Source: CAYFMP01 sp964344215
GTDB lineage: Bacteria; Pseudomonadota; Alphaproteobacteria; Rhodospirillales; Casp-alpha2
Reading direction: 5' to 3'
Assembly (NCBI GenBank): GCA_964344215.1
Contig: CAYFMP010000018.1
Span: 1-54,351, forward strand
DNA length: 54,351 nucleotides
Shown here: positions 46,865 through 54,351 of the stretch, in pieces
How positions within the stretch are numbered: the first letter of the stretch is position 1
Layout of the letters: every line of letters begins with the position of its first letter
Notes under the pieces: model-generated
The model's input: the letters and a program-made list of their open reading frames with translations, nothing else
Database searches by the model: none
What the model was told of the DNA's origin: nothing
Translations under genes and position numbers: made by a program

Positions 46865-47722
46865 CTATCCGCCGCCGGAGACTTGCAGCACAATGACGCC
46901 GACGGCGATGACGGCGGCGGCGGCGATCCGCTTGCGGCCGAACCCCTCCTTCAACAGGACGGCGCCGATGACGGCGGCGAACAGGACCGATGTTTCGCGC
47001 AGCGCCGCCACATGGGCCATGGCGCCCTGCGACAGCGCATAGAGAACGATGCCGTAGGCGAGGATGGCAAGCGCCCCGCCGCCGGCTCCGTGCTTCCAGC
47101 GCCACCGCAAGTACATCCGGGCCTCGGCCCTATGCCGGGTTAGCACCCACACCGACAACGGGATTCCCTCGAGCAGGTTGAGCCAGACGATATAGACCCA
47201 GGGGCTGGCCGTTTGACGCATGCCGAGCCCGTCGATCACCGTATAGCCGGCGGTCAGCATGCCGGTAAGGAGCGCCAGCAGAATCGGCACGGCGGCGGCG
47301 TGGACGGTGCGCCGACCGGCGAAGGTGAGCGACACGATGCCCAACGAAACCAGACCGACGCCGAGGGCGGCCCGCGCACCTGGCACCTCGCCGGCCACCA
47401 ACGCCGCCATAACGGCGACCAGAACCGGTGCCGAACCGCGCGCCACCGGATAGACCTCGCTCAGATCGCCGTGTCTGTAGGCGGCCAGCAGCAGCACGTA
47501 ATAGGCGTTGTGGACGACGGTCGATAGCAGCAGGAACGGCCAGACATCAGGCTCCGGCAGTCCGACCACGGGAGCCGCCAGGCAGCCGAGGACCGTGCCG
47601 GTCGCCTGAATTGCCGTGAACGTGAGTAACCGCTCTCCGCTCGCCTTGACGACGGCGTTCCAGGCGGCATGGACCAGGGCCGCCACCAGGACCAGGAAAA
47701 CGAGATGCAATTGCAGGGTCAT
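46865..47722 (-). CDS. EamA/DMT-family transporter
   Basis: The 285-residue protein has ten hydrophobic segments arranged as two EamA repeats: the first starts VAALVHAAWNAVVKASG, the second PILLALLTGMLTAGYTVIDG. YPVARGSAPVLVAVMAAL and LRETSVLFAAVIGAVLLKEGFG are typical family motifs. It is a drug/metabolite-type exporter of unknown substrate. ATG 47722 or GTG 47725 could be the start. It is divergent from the nitronate monooxygenase gene. Confidence 0.85.
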   Translation of the reverse strand: MTLQLHLVFLVLVAALVHAAWNAVVKASGERLLTFTAIQATGTVLGCLAAPVVGLPEPDVWPFLLLSTVVHNAYYVLLLAAYRHGDLSEVYPVARGSAPVLVAVMAALVAGEVPGARAALGVGLVSLGIVSLTFAGRRTVHAAAVPILLALLTGMLTAGYTVIDGLGMRQTASPWVYIVWLNLLEGIPLSVWVLTRHRAEARMYLRWRWKHGAGGGALAILAYGIVLYALSQGAMAHVAALRETSVLFAAVIGAVLLKEGFGRKRIAAAAVIAVGVIVLQVSGGG

Positions 47723-47807
47723 CACGGGACCGTCGTCTGTTGGGCGCGGTCATGCTAGAAGGAGGCTGCAACCGTTGCAAACCGCGACGCCGCCGGAGGA
47801 AACCGCG

Positions 47808-48890
47808 ATGGGGGCCTGGCCGACCAACCGACTGACCGAACTTCTCGGCATCCGTTTGCCGATCATCCAGGCGCCGATGGCCGGCTCGACGACGCCGGAG
47901 CTGGCCGCCGCCGTTACCAACTCAGGCGGTCTCGGCTCCTTGGGCTGCGCCTTTCTCGACGCCGACGCCTTTCTCGATCAATGCAGCACCGTCCGCACCA
48001 CCACCAATGGCGCCCACAACGTCAACTTCTTCGTTCACCAGGAACCCCGCGAGGATACCCGCCGCGGCGAAGCGACCCGCGCCCTGTTGGCGCCTTATTA
48101 CGAGGAATACGGCTTGGGCGAGGTGCCGGCGGCCAAGGCCTCGCATCCGACCTTTGGCAAGGCGCAACTCGACGCCGTCCTCGAAGCAAGGCCACCGGTC
48201 GTCAGTTTCCATTTCGGGCTGCCCGACGAAGCTTCCCTCAGCGCCGTCAAGGAGGCCGGCCTGATCGTGCTCGGTTCGGCGACGACGGTGGCCGAGGCCC
48301 GGGAATTGGAGGCGCGCGGCGTCGACGCCGTCATCGCCCAAGGCTTCGAGGCCGGCGGTCACCGCGGCACCTTCGCACCGCCGTACGAGGCCGGCCACGT
48401 CGGCACCATGGCGCTGGTCCCGCAAGTCGCCGACGCCGTCGAGGTGCCGGTGATCGCCGCCGGCGGCATCGGCGACGGCCGCGGCATCGCCGCCGCCCTC
48501 GCCTTGGGCGCCGAAGCGGTGCAGCTGGGCACGGCCTTCCTGACCTGTCCCGAATCGGCGGCTCACGCGCGCTACCGCGAAGCCCTAACGGAAGCCCGCG
48601 ACGACCGGACCCGTCTGACCGAGGCGTTCTCGGGGCGCCCGGCGCGCGGGATCGAGAACCGCTACATGGTCGAGATGTCGGGCCACGAGGATGCCTTCCC
48701 CGACTTCCCCATCCTCAACACGCTGACCGGGCCGTTGCGCAAGGCCAGCGCCGAGGCCGGCGACGGCGAGTTCATGTCGCTGTGGGCCGGCCAAGCGGCC
48801 GCCCTGTCGCGTTCGCTGCCGGCCGCCGAACTGGTCGAACGACTGGCGCGGGAGACGGAGGAAGTTCTTGCCAATCTGTATAAATCCTAA
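47808..48890 (+). CDS. Nitronate monooxygenase (NPD/2-nitropropane dioxygenase family)
   Basis: The 360-residue TIM-barrel flavoenzyme carries LPIIQAPMAGSTTPELAAAVTNSGGLGSLG near the N-terminus, the GFEAGGHRGTF FMN-binding segment, VIAAGGIGDGRGIAAALALGAEAVQLGTAFL and a HxxF-like loop. It would oxidise propionate 3-nitronate or related nitronates. ATG 47808 has GGAGGA 8 nt upstream. The stop is directly before the AT-richer toxin-antitoxin insert. Confidence 0.88.
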   Translation: MGAWPTNRLTELLGIRLPIIQAPMAGSTTPELAAAVTNSGGLGSLGCAFLDADAFLDQCSTVRTTTNGAHNVNFFVHQEPREDTRRGEATRALLAPYYEEYGLGEVPAAKASHPTFGKAQLDAVLEARPPVVSFHFGLPDEASLSAVKEAGLIVLGSATTVAEARELEARGVDAVIAQGFEAGGHRGTFAPPYEAGHVGTMALVPQVADAVEVPVIAAGGIGDGRGIAAALALGAEAVQLGTAFLTCPESAAHARYREALTEARDDRTRLTEAFSGRPARGIENRYMVEMSGHEDAFPDFPILNTLTGPLRKASAEAGDGEFMSLWAGQAAALSRSLPAAELVERLARETEEVLANLYKS

Positions 48891-48920
48891 ATGGCTATGG
48901 GAACCAACGAGAAATGGCAA

Positions 48921-48963
48921 TTGACAATTGTCTATATTTGGACATTTTATCTAATAATAGACA
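48921..48963 (+). promoter_or_regulatory. Promoter/operator of the Xre-RES pair
   Basis: A consensus TTGACA (48921-48926) is followed 18 bp later by TTTTAT (48945-48950). GACAATTGTC (48923-48932) is a perfect palindrome over the -35 and TGTCTAT/ATAGACA (48929-48935, 48957-48963) is an inverted repeat spanning the -10. Both are good candidates for antitoxin autoregulation sites. Confidence 0.5.
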
Positions 48964-48983
48964 TACGGATTGAAGGGTATCAA

Positions 48984-49511
48984 ATGCCGCAAACTACCGA
49001 AGCAAGCCAGAATCTATCGGTGGCCCCTCAAACCTTGGAGGCCGATCGATTTTCCTCTCCTAACCGCCAGCGGCTTAGTGGACCGGGAATGCGTACATTC
49101 CTTAACATTGCTGTTGCTTGGGGATTGAGTGAGCGTCAGAAGCTACTTGTACTTGGAATGCCTAGTCGATCCACATTTCACAATTGGGCAAGCCGAGCGC
49201 AAGAACATGAGGCAATCACGTTGTCAGTCGATACTCTTATTCGGATATCGACGGTTCTTGGAATCCATAAGGCGTTGCAGATTCTCTATCTCACTCCTCG
49301 TGAAGGCGTTGAGTGGCTTCAAAGTCCCAACTCAGCACCGTCCTTTGGTGGACAACGACCGATTGACGTTGTTACATCAGGCACTCAGGACGGACTTCTT
49401 CAGGTTCGTCGGTATCTAGACGCGCAGAGAGGCGGAGTGTTTGCGGCTCCGACAACCGCTCAATTTGAAGAGCAACCGTGGCACCCTGACGAGATCATTA
49501 TCGTCGATTAG
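48984..49511 (+). CDS. Xre/MbcA/ParS-type antitoxin
   Basis: The 175-residue protein has an N-terminal HTH-like region (NIAVAWGLSERQKLLVLGMPSRSTFHNWASRA) and the MbcA/ParS C-terminal pattern LSVDTLIRISTVLGIHKALQILY with a following REGVEWLQSPNSAPSFGGQRPIDVV. It should neutralise the RES toxin encoded 11 bp downstream and repress their promoter. ATG 48984 has AAGGG upstream; the open frame extends to 48891, but through promoter-like AT-rich DNA. Confidence 0.85.
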   Translation: MPQTTEASQNLSVAPQTLEADRFSSPNRQRLSGPGMRTFLNIAVAWGLSERQKLLVLGMPSRSTFHNWASRAQEHEAITLSVDTLIRISTVLGIHKALQILYLTPREGVEWLQSPNSAPSFGGQRPIDVVTSGTQDGLLQVRRYLDAQRGGVFAAPTTAQFEEQPWHPDEIIIVD

Positions 49512-49522
49512 GGGTTTTCAGA

Positions 49523-50179
49523 TTGGTTGCGGCACCTGATCGAACGCTACGGTTGGTTCCGTCTCGTTTCCCTCCTATTCAGATCTTCGACGAGGTCACA
49601 GAAACGGATGATCTCATAGCCGTAATGGAGTTGGAGGGCTGGACTAATGATCGCCTGGTGCCTGAGCGACTAGCCCGGCTTCCACAAGACGAATGGGTTT
49701 ATGGTCGGTCGAATTCGAGCGTCGTTATGGCTGCATTTCTTCACGCGTCCCCGGATGGTAATCGTTTTAACAGTTCCGAACTAGGAGCATGGTACGCAGC
49801 CTTCGAACTACGTACAGCCGTTGCCGAGGTTGCCCATCATTTTCGAAGGGAACTTTATAACACCGGGAAACAGGCGGCTTTTCGCGACTATCGTAATTAT
49901 GCTTCGCGGTTAGAGGGGGACTTCGAGGACTTGAGAGGCACGCAAGATACCAACCCCGGCCTCTTTGACCGCGAGAGCTACATCTATTCGCAGCTCTATG
50001 GTGAGGAACAAAGGGCTTCAGGCGCCGACGGTATCGTCTACGACAGTTTGCGGCTGGTTGGCGGCACTAAAGTTGTCGCCTACCGCCCCTCCAAGATTCT
50101 AGAGGTAATGCAACTGGACCACTGGAGACTTACCGTCAGTCTGGATGCCGCGCCAATAGTTCAGAAACTCAATTCTTAA
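49523..50179 (+). CDS. RES-domain toxin
   Basis: The 218-residue protein carries a RES domain, named for Arg-Glu-Ser residues: YGRSNSSVVMAAFLH supplies Arg and ELGAWYAAFELRTAVAEVAHHF supplies the Glu and aromatic core, with GIVYDSLRLVGGTKVVAYRPSKI at the end. RES toxins of the Xre-RES type degrade NAD+. The TTG start has GGGG upstream. Codon use and GC are visibly lower than in the neighbours, suggesting transfer. Confidence 0.85.
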   Translation: MVAAPDRTLRLVPSRFPPIQIFDEVTETDDLIAVMELEGWTNDRLVPERLARLPQDEWVYGRSNSSVVMAAFLHASPDGNRFNSSELGAWYAAFELRTAVAEVAHHFRRELYNTGKQAAFRDYRNYASRLEGDFEDLRGTQDTNPGLFDRESYIYSQLYGEEQRASGADGIVYDSLRLVGGTKVVAYRPSKILEVMQLDHWRLTVSLDAAPIVQKLNS

Positions 50180-50218
50180 CCGACGCGTTTGACCCGGCTG
50201 CTTCAAGACCAAGACAAA

Positions 50219-51177
50219 TCAGTCGAAATTCTCACCCGAGTCTTGAAGCCCAAGTAACGAGCGGGCGAAGGCCTCGGCCTCGAAGGCGTGCAGGTCCTCG
50301 ACCGCCTCGCCGACGCCGATGGCGTGGACCGGCAGGCCGAACCGCTCGGCTAGCGCCACCACGACGCCGCCGCGGGCCGAGCCGTCGAGCTTGGTGACGA
50401 TGAGCCCGGAGACATCGACCATTTCCTTGAAGATCTCGACCTGCGAATGGGCGTTCTGGCCGATGGTGGCGTCCATCACCAGAACCACCGAATGGGGTGC
50501 GGTGTCGTCGAGCTTGCGGAGCACGCGGACGATCTTCTCCAGCTCGGCCATCAGGTCCTTGCGGTTCTGCAGGCGGCCAGCGGTGTCGATCAAGAGCACG
50601 TCGACGTCCTCGGCGCGGGCCTGTTCGAGCGCATCGAAGGCGAGACCGGCGGCGTCGGCCCCGGTTTGGCAGGCGACCACCGGGCAGCCGGCCCGTTCGC
50701 CCCACACTTGCAGCTGCTCGATGGCGGCGGCGCGGAAGGTGTCGGCGGCAGCGATGACGACGGAGCGGCCCTTATCGCGGTACTGCTTGGCGAGCTTGCC
50801 GATGGTCGTCGTCTTGCCGCTGCCGTTGACGCCGCAGACCAGGACTACGTGCGGCCGGTTGNNNNNNNNNNATCGATGACCAGAGGCTCTGCGACCGGCT
50901 CGAGGATTGCCGCTACCTCGCCGGCCAGCGCCCGACGCACGTCATCGGGGTCGATGTCGTGTTCGAACCTGGTTTTGGCCAGCGACTGGGTGAGGCGGGC
51001 GGCGGTGGCGACGCCGAGGTCGCCGGTGATGAGGACTTCCTCGAGTTCCTCCAAGGCCGCGCCGTCGAGCCTGCGCTTGGTCAGCAGCCCGGCGATGCCG
51101 CCGCCGATCTTCTCGGACGACCGGGTCAGGCCTTTCCTGAGGCGGCCGAGCCAGCCGCCGCCGTTGTCCTCGCTCAT
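50219..51177 (-). CDS. ftsY: Signal recognition particle receptor FtsY (interrupted by an assembly gap)
   Basis: The N-terminal part (starting MSEDNGGGWLGRLRKGLTRSSEKI) and the GTPase domain (PHVVLVCGVNGSGKTTTIGKLA, AADTFRAAAIEQL, DTAGRLQNRKDLM, TKLDGSARGG) clearly form one FtsY with an NG domain and no acidic A domain. Ten Ns at 50862-50871 separate VID from NRPH; frame needs a gap of 3n+2 bases, so 10 is wrong and the drawn sequence is frameshifted. FtsY docks SRP-ribosome complexes at the membrane. It overlaps mtaB by 4 bp. Confidence 0.92.
50862..50871. other. Assembly gap (10 N) inside ftsY
   Basis: The flanks do not overlap. The ftsY frame requires 2, 5 or 8 bases here (3n+2); with 5 the missing codons would be the usual short D-P-A-type linker before NRPHVVLV. 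Confidence 0.75.
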
Positions 51178-52424
51178 CGGGCAGGGCTTCCCGTCAGCCG
51201 CCCGGCTTCGGCGCCGGTGACGCTGGCCCGGACGATGGCGCCGGGCTCGGCCTCGAAATCGAGATCGACCGGCGCGTAGTGCTCGCTCAGACCACGCCGT
51301 TCGGTCTCGGCCAGCACGGCGACCGTCGCCCCGACCTGGGTCTCCAGGAAACGTGCCAACGCCCGATCGCCGGCCGCCCTCAGCGCCGCCGCCCGGCGTT
51401 TGCGCACGGCCGGCTCGACCTGCGGCATGCGCGCCGCCGGGGTTCCGGGGCGTTTCGAATAGGGAAACACGTGCAGATGGGTCAGTTCGAGATCGTCGAG
51501 CGCGCGGAGCGTGTTCTCGAACATGGCATCGGTCTCGGTCGGGAAGCCGGCGATGAGGTCGGCCCCGAACACCGTGTCGGCGCGGGCGCGGCGGGCGCGT
51601 GCCACCACATCGACGACGTCGGCCACCGTATGGCGGCGCTTCATGCGCTTCAGGACCATGTCGTCGAGGGCCTGCACGCTCAAGTGCAGGTGCGGCATCA
51701 GGCGCGGCTCCGTGGCCAGCACCTCGTACAGCGCCTCGTCCAAGGCCGCCGGGTCGAGCGAGCTCAGGCGCAGGCGCCGCAATTCCGGCACCGCGTCGAG
51801 CAGCCGTCCGACCATGTCGCCGAGGCCGCCTTCACCCGGCAGGTCGGTGCCGTACGAGCAGATGTCGACACCGGTCAGCACCACTTCGCGGTAGCCGGCG
51901 GCGACCAGCTTCTCGGTCTGCTCGACGATGCGCCCCAAACCGAGGCTGCGGTTGGCGCCGCGGGCGAACGGAATGATGCAGAACGTGCAGCGGTGGTCGC
52001 AACCCTGCTGGATCTGGACGAAGGCCCGGGTCCGTCCGTCGAAGCCGCCGACCAGATGCGGCGCGGTGTCGCGGACCATGTCGATGTCGCCGACCTCGAC
52101 GCGCTCGGCTTCGCCGTCGAAACGGTAGCTGGCCGGGTCGAGCTTCTCGGCGTTGCCGAGCACGCGGTCGACCTCCGGCATCGCCCCGAAACCTTCTGGG
52201 TCGAGCTGGGCGGCGCAGCCGGTGACGATCAGGTGGGCCTTGGGGTTATCGCGCCTCGCCCTGCGGATGGCCTGGCGGGCTTGGCGCTCGGCCTCGGCGG
52301 TGACGGCGCAGGTATTGACGATAATCGCGTCTTCAAGGCCGGCGGCGGCGGCGTGGCCGCGCATGATCTCGGATTCGAAGGTATTGAGGCGGCAACCCAG
52401 GGTGACGAGGCTCGGCGCGGCCAT
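51174..52424 (-). CDS. mtaB: tRNA t6A37 methylthiotransferase MtaB
   Basis: The 416-residue radical-SAM enzyme converts t6A37 to ms2t6A37 in tRNA. The N-terminal cluster cysteines are Cys11 (GCRLN), Cys39 (NTCAV) and Cys70 (GCAAQ). The radical-SAM cluster is Cys142, Cys146 and Cys149 (GCDHRCTFC) and a TRAM-like tail follows. GCRLN and FARG are typical of MtaB rather than MiaB. ATG 52424 has GGAG 8 nt upstream. The gene lies between dapF (5 bp away) and ftsY. Confidence 0.93.
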   Translation of the reverse strand: MAAPSLVTLGCRLNTFESEIMRGHAAAAGLEDAIIVNTCAVTAEAERQARQAIRRARRDNPKAHLIVTGCAAQLDPEGFGAMPEVDRVLGNAEKLDPASYRFDGEAERVEVGDIDMVRDTAPHLVGGFDGRTRAFVQIQQGCDHRCTFCIIPFARGANRSLGLGRIVEQTEKLVAAGYREVVLTGVDICSYGTDLPGEGGLGDMVGRLLDAVPELRRLRLSSLDPAALDEALYEVLATEPRLMPHLHLSVQALDDMVLKRMKRRHTVADVVDVVARARRARADTVFGADLIAGFPTETDAMFENTLRALDDLELTHLHVFPYSKRPGTPAARMPQVEPAVRKRRAAALRAAGDRALARFLETQVGATVAVLAETERRGLSEHYAPVDLDFEAEPGAIVRASVTGAEAGRLTGSPAR

Positions 52425-52429
52425 CGGCT

Positions 52430-53272
52430 TCACTCCGTCCCGGCCAGCATCGAGGGGTCGATGCGGCCGGTGAAGCTGACGGCGACCGGTCCGGTCATGA
52501 CGACGTGGTTGTCGTCGCGCCACTCGATCAAGAGAGGCCCGCCGTCGAGCACGACCTCGACCTTTCGCCCGACCAGTCCGCGGCGGTGGGCGGCGACGGC
52601 GGCCGCACAGGCGCCCGACCCGCAGGCCCTGGTGATGCCGGCACCGCGTTCCCATACCCGCATACGAAGGCGGTCGAGGCCGATGACCTGGACCGCCTCG
52701 ACGTTGGCGCGGTCGGGAAAAAGCTCGTGCCCCTCGAGTTCCGGACCGACCTCGGCAAGGGCGACAGCTTCGGCGTCGTCGACAAAAAAGACCATGTGCG
52801 GGTTGCCGATGTTGACGGCGGCCGGATCGTTCAATGGCCCCGCCCCGATGCCGAGATTGAGGGTGTCCGCTTCGCGGGCCAGCGGAATGTCGCGCCATTC
52901 GGTGGCGACCGGTCCCATGTCGACGGCGATCATGCCGTCGGCGGCGGCTTCGGCGCGGAGAACGCCGGCCACGGTCTCGATGTTCAGCTCGGTGGCGGTG
53001 GTCTCGCCCATGATCATGGCGGCGACGCAGCGCGTCCCGTTGCCGCAGGCCTCGGCCTCGCCGCCGTCCGGGTTGCGGATGCGCAGGAACACGTCGGCGG
53101 CGCCGTTGGCGGCCGGCTCCATGATAAGCACCTGGTCGCAACCGATACCGGTGCGCCGATCGGCGATGGCGCGGGCTTCGGCCGGGCCGACAGCGAGACC
53201 GCCGCCGCGACCGTCCAAGACCACGAAATCGTTGCCGAGTCCGTGCATTTTAGTGAAGGCCAGTCCGCTCAT
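52430..53272 (-). CDS. dapF: Diaminopimelate epimerase
   Basis: The 280-residue enzyme interconverts LL- and meso-diaminopimelate for lysine and peptidoglycan. The catalytic cysteine pair is Cys76 (EACGNGTRC) and Cys217 (RACGSGACA). KMHGLGNDFVVLD opens the first half-domain and GNPHMVFFV is the conserved middle. ATG 53272 begins MSGLAFTKMHG. It leads the dapF-mtaB-ftsY operon. Confidence 0.96.
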   Translation of the reverse strand: MSGLAFTKMHGLGNDFVVLDGRGGGLAVGPAEARAIADRRTGIGCDQVLIMEPAANGAADVFLRIRNPDGGEAEACGNGTRCVAAMIMGETTATELNIETVAGVLRAEAAADGMIAVDMGPVATEWRDIPLAREADTLNLGIGAGPLNDPAAVNIGNPHMVFFVDDAEAVALAEVGPELEGHELFPDRANVEAVQVIGLDRLRMRVWERGAGITRACGSGACAAAVAAHRRGLVGRKVEVVLDGGPLLIEWRDDNHVVMTGPVAVSFTGRIDPSMLAGTE

Positions 53273-53338
53273 AACGGGCCTAATATGTCGCCAAGTTCGG
53301 AGATGTCCACTGGTTTCGCCAGCGGCCGGGCCCACCGC

Positions 53339-54031
53339 TCAAGAGGCGGCGGGCCCGTAGGCCCTGAGGAAGCGGTCCATATGGAAAGCGATCTGGTCCG
53401 GCTCGTAGACGTAGTCGTGGCCGATCGGACAGGCGCGGCGGGCCAGGCAGCCGGTTTCCATGCATGCGGTTTCGGCGCTCGAGGCGAGATGGTCCGTGCA
53501 GGCCGGAACGTCGTAGGTGCCGTTGCTGAACGCATTGGCCGGGCAGGCCGCGAGACACGGCTTGTCGGCGCACGACCGGCACGGATTCGGCTCTTCCGCT
53601 GCCACCGGCAGCGCAACCCGTTGGCCGAACAACACGGCGCCGCGATAGGCGTGCCACATCCCGAAAGTGGGGTGGATCAGCGGTCCGATCGGGGAGGCCT
53701 CGATCCCTTCGGCGCGCATGGCCCAGCGCTGGAACGGATGATAGGGCGGTCCGCCGAACGGGAACGCGACGTCGGCGCCGAGTTCGGCGGCGGTCGCACG
53801 CAACGTCGCTTCCGTCCACGCATCCAGGGGATTGGCATCATTGGCCCGGCGTTTGGCGTCGACGGCGGCGCTGAAAGTCCGCCACATGTCGGGGCCGGCG
53901 TTGCCGACCATGACGACGGTGGCGACCGGCCCGGACGGTTCCGGCACGCCGTCTTCCGGCCTCGGGTGAAAGCCACCCCGGCACATCAGGCCGGATCCGG
54001 CCAGGGCGTTCTCGATGTCGGCATATCGCAT
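53339..54031 (-). CDS. 4Fe-4S ferredoxin-like protein
   Basis: The 230-residue protein has a soluble N-terminal domain and two C-terminal cysteine clusters: CRSCADKPCLAACP (Cys151, 154, 159, 163) and CMETGCLARRACPIG (Cys190, 195, 201). The first is a ferredoxin-like CxxCx4CxxxCP motif; the second is partial. The layout is reminiscent of QueG-type epoxyqueuosine reductase C-termini but the cobalamin region is not evident, so function is unassigned. It ends 66 bp before dapF. Confidence 0.8.
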   Translation of the reverse strand: MRYADIENALAGSGLMCRGGFHPRPEDGVPEPSGPVATVVMVGNAGPDMWRTFSAAVDAKRRANDANPLDAWTEATLRATAAELGADVAFPFGGPPYHPFQRWAMRAEGIEASPIGPLIHPTFGMWHAYRGAVLFGQRVALPVAAEEPNPCRSCADKPCLAACPANAFSNGTYDVPACTDHLASSAETACMETGCLARRACPIGHDYVYEPDQIAFHMDRFLRAYGPAAS

Positions 54032-54083
54032 CGGCTATAGATGGCGGCCGGGCGGCGGCCCGGTCAAGCAAGAAAACCACCGC

Positions 54084-54351
54084 TCAGGTGTCGTCGTCGG
54101 CCGCCTCGGCCGCGGCCCGCATCAGGCCTAGGATGTCCCGGCGCTGTCGGTTGTCGGCGATCCTGTAGAAAGCTCGAATGAAGGACTCGACCTCGACCAC
54201 CGATTCCGCCGGCGGCGTGTCGACGGCGCCGCCCGAATCGGGTCCGTCGAAGCCCTCGAAGAAGTAGCCGACCGGAACGGTGAGAGCCTCCGACAGTTGT
54301 CTGATTGCGGTGTTGTTGGTCAAGGTTTCCGAGCCCTTTGTCGCCGCCGGG
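54084..54351 (-). CDS. Xre-family transcriptional regulator, 5' end outside the window
   Basis: The reading frame is open to the window edge, so the N-terminus, including most of the HTH, is missing. The visible end reads IRQLSEALTVPVGYFFEGFDG, the conserved last helix of alphaproteobacterial Xre/CtrA-linked regulators (compare LSRALDVPVSFFFEG). It is followed by an acidic linker and ESFIRAFYRIADNRQRRDILGLMRAAAEA. The internal TTG at 54323 is not a start. Confidence 0.82.
   Translation of the reverse strand, partial: PAATKGSETLTNNTAIRQLSEALTVPVGYFFEGFDGPDSGGAVDTPPAESVVEVESFIRAFYRIADNRQRRDILGLMRAAAEAADDDT

Noticed and set aside
48891..48983. Upstream extension of the Xre antitoxin to 48891
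   Set aside because: The extension covers promoter-like AT-rich palindromes, while ATG 48984 has its own ribosome site.

Overview
This 54-kb, high-GC window reads as the chromosome of a free-living alphaproteobacterium, most likely of Rhodospirillales type. That placement is an inference from the dapF-mtaB-ftsY order, a complete System I cytochrome c maturation operon, aconitase AcnA and a LIV-type transporter flanked by AMP-forming ligases. Two 10-N runs show it is a draft scaffold.

Layout. 0.4-6.7 kb: a lone Mla-like ABC ATPase, then a polyphosphate cluster (ppx, ppk1, ppk2) and a SixA-type phosphatase. 6.7-12.3 kb: an accessory patch with a PAS-like protein, a dodecin remnant, a divergent ArsR/Cys-rich DUF2703 pair, a ParD remnant, two SAM methyltransferases around an internally deleted IS5-family transposase, and a structured repeat-rich gap. 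A 79%-identical 78-bp direct repeat brackets the methyltransferase/IS segment. 12.3-20 kb: housekeeping genes pcm, htpG, an AraC-Ogt fusion, a DUF1223 protein and acnA. 20-29.3 kb: one co-directional cluster with an acyl-CoA ligase, LIV-type ABC transporter (two ATPases, two permeases, one binding protein), a PaaK-like ligase and an FkbM methyltransferase, probably for uptake and CoA activation of an organic acid. 29.3-36.5 kb: a candidate small RNA of five consecutive hairpins, then ccmABCDEFGHI, with genes overlapping by 4-11 bp except at ccmB/ccmC and ccmF/ccmG. 36.6-42.4 kb: pgk, an MCP-like receptor with a degenerate signalling tip, a Nudix hydrolase, small unknown proteins, a DUF2141 protein and a lipoprotein. 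42.5-48.9 kb: two convergent amidases (one with a small GatC/AtzG-like partner), a JmjC-type oxygenase, an EamA transporter and a nitronate monooxygenase. 48.9-50.2 kb: an AT-richer Xre/RES toxin-antitoxin insert. 50.2-54.35 kb: ftsY (broken by a gap), mtaB, dapF, a ferredoxin-like protein and the 3' part of an Xre regulator.

Most of the window is ordinary core metabolism. The parts most worth a second look are the hairpin-array RNA at 29.34-29.47 kb, the 7.3-12.1 kb patch of gene remnants and repeats, the Cys-rich ArsR partner and the degenerate chemoreceptor. No tRNA, rRNA or CRISPR array was recognised.
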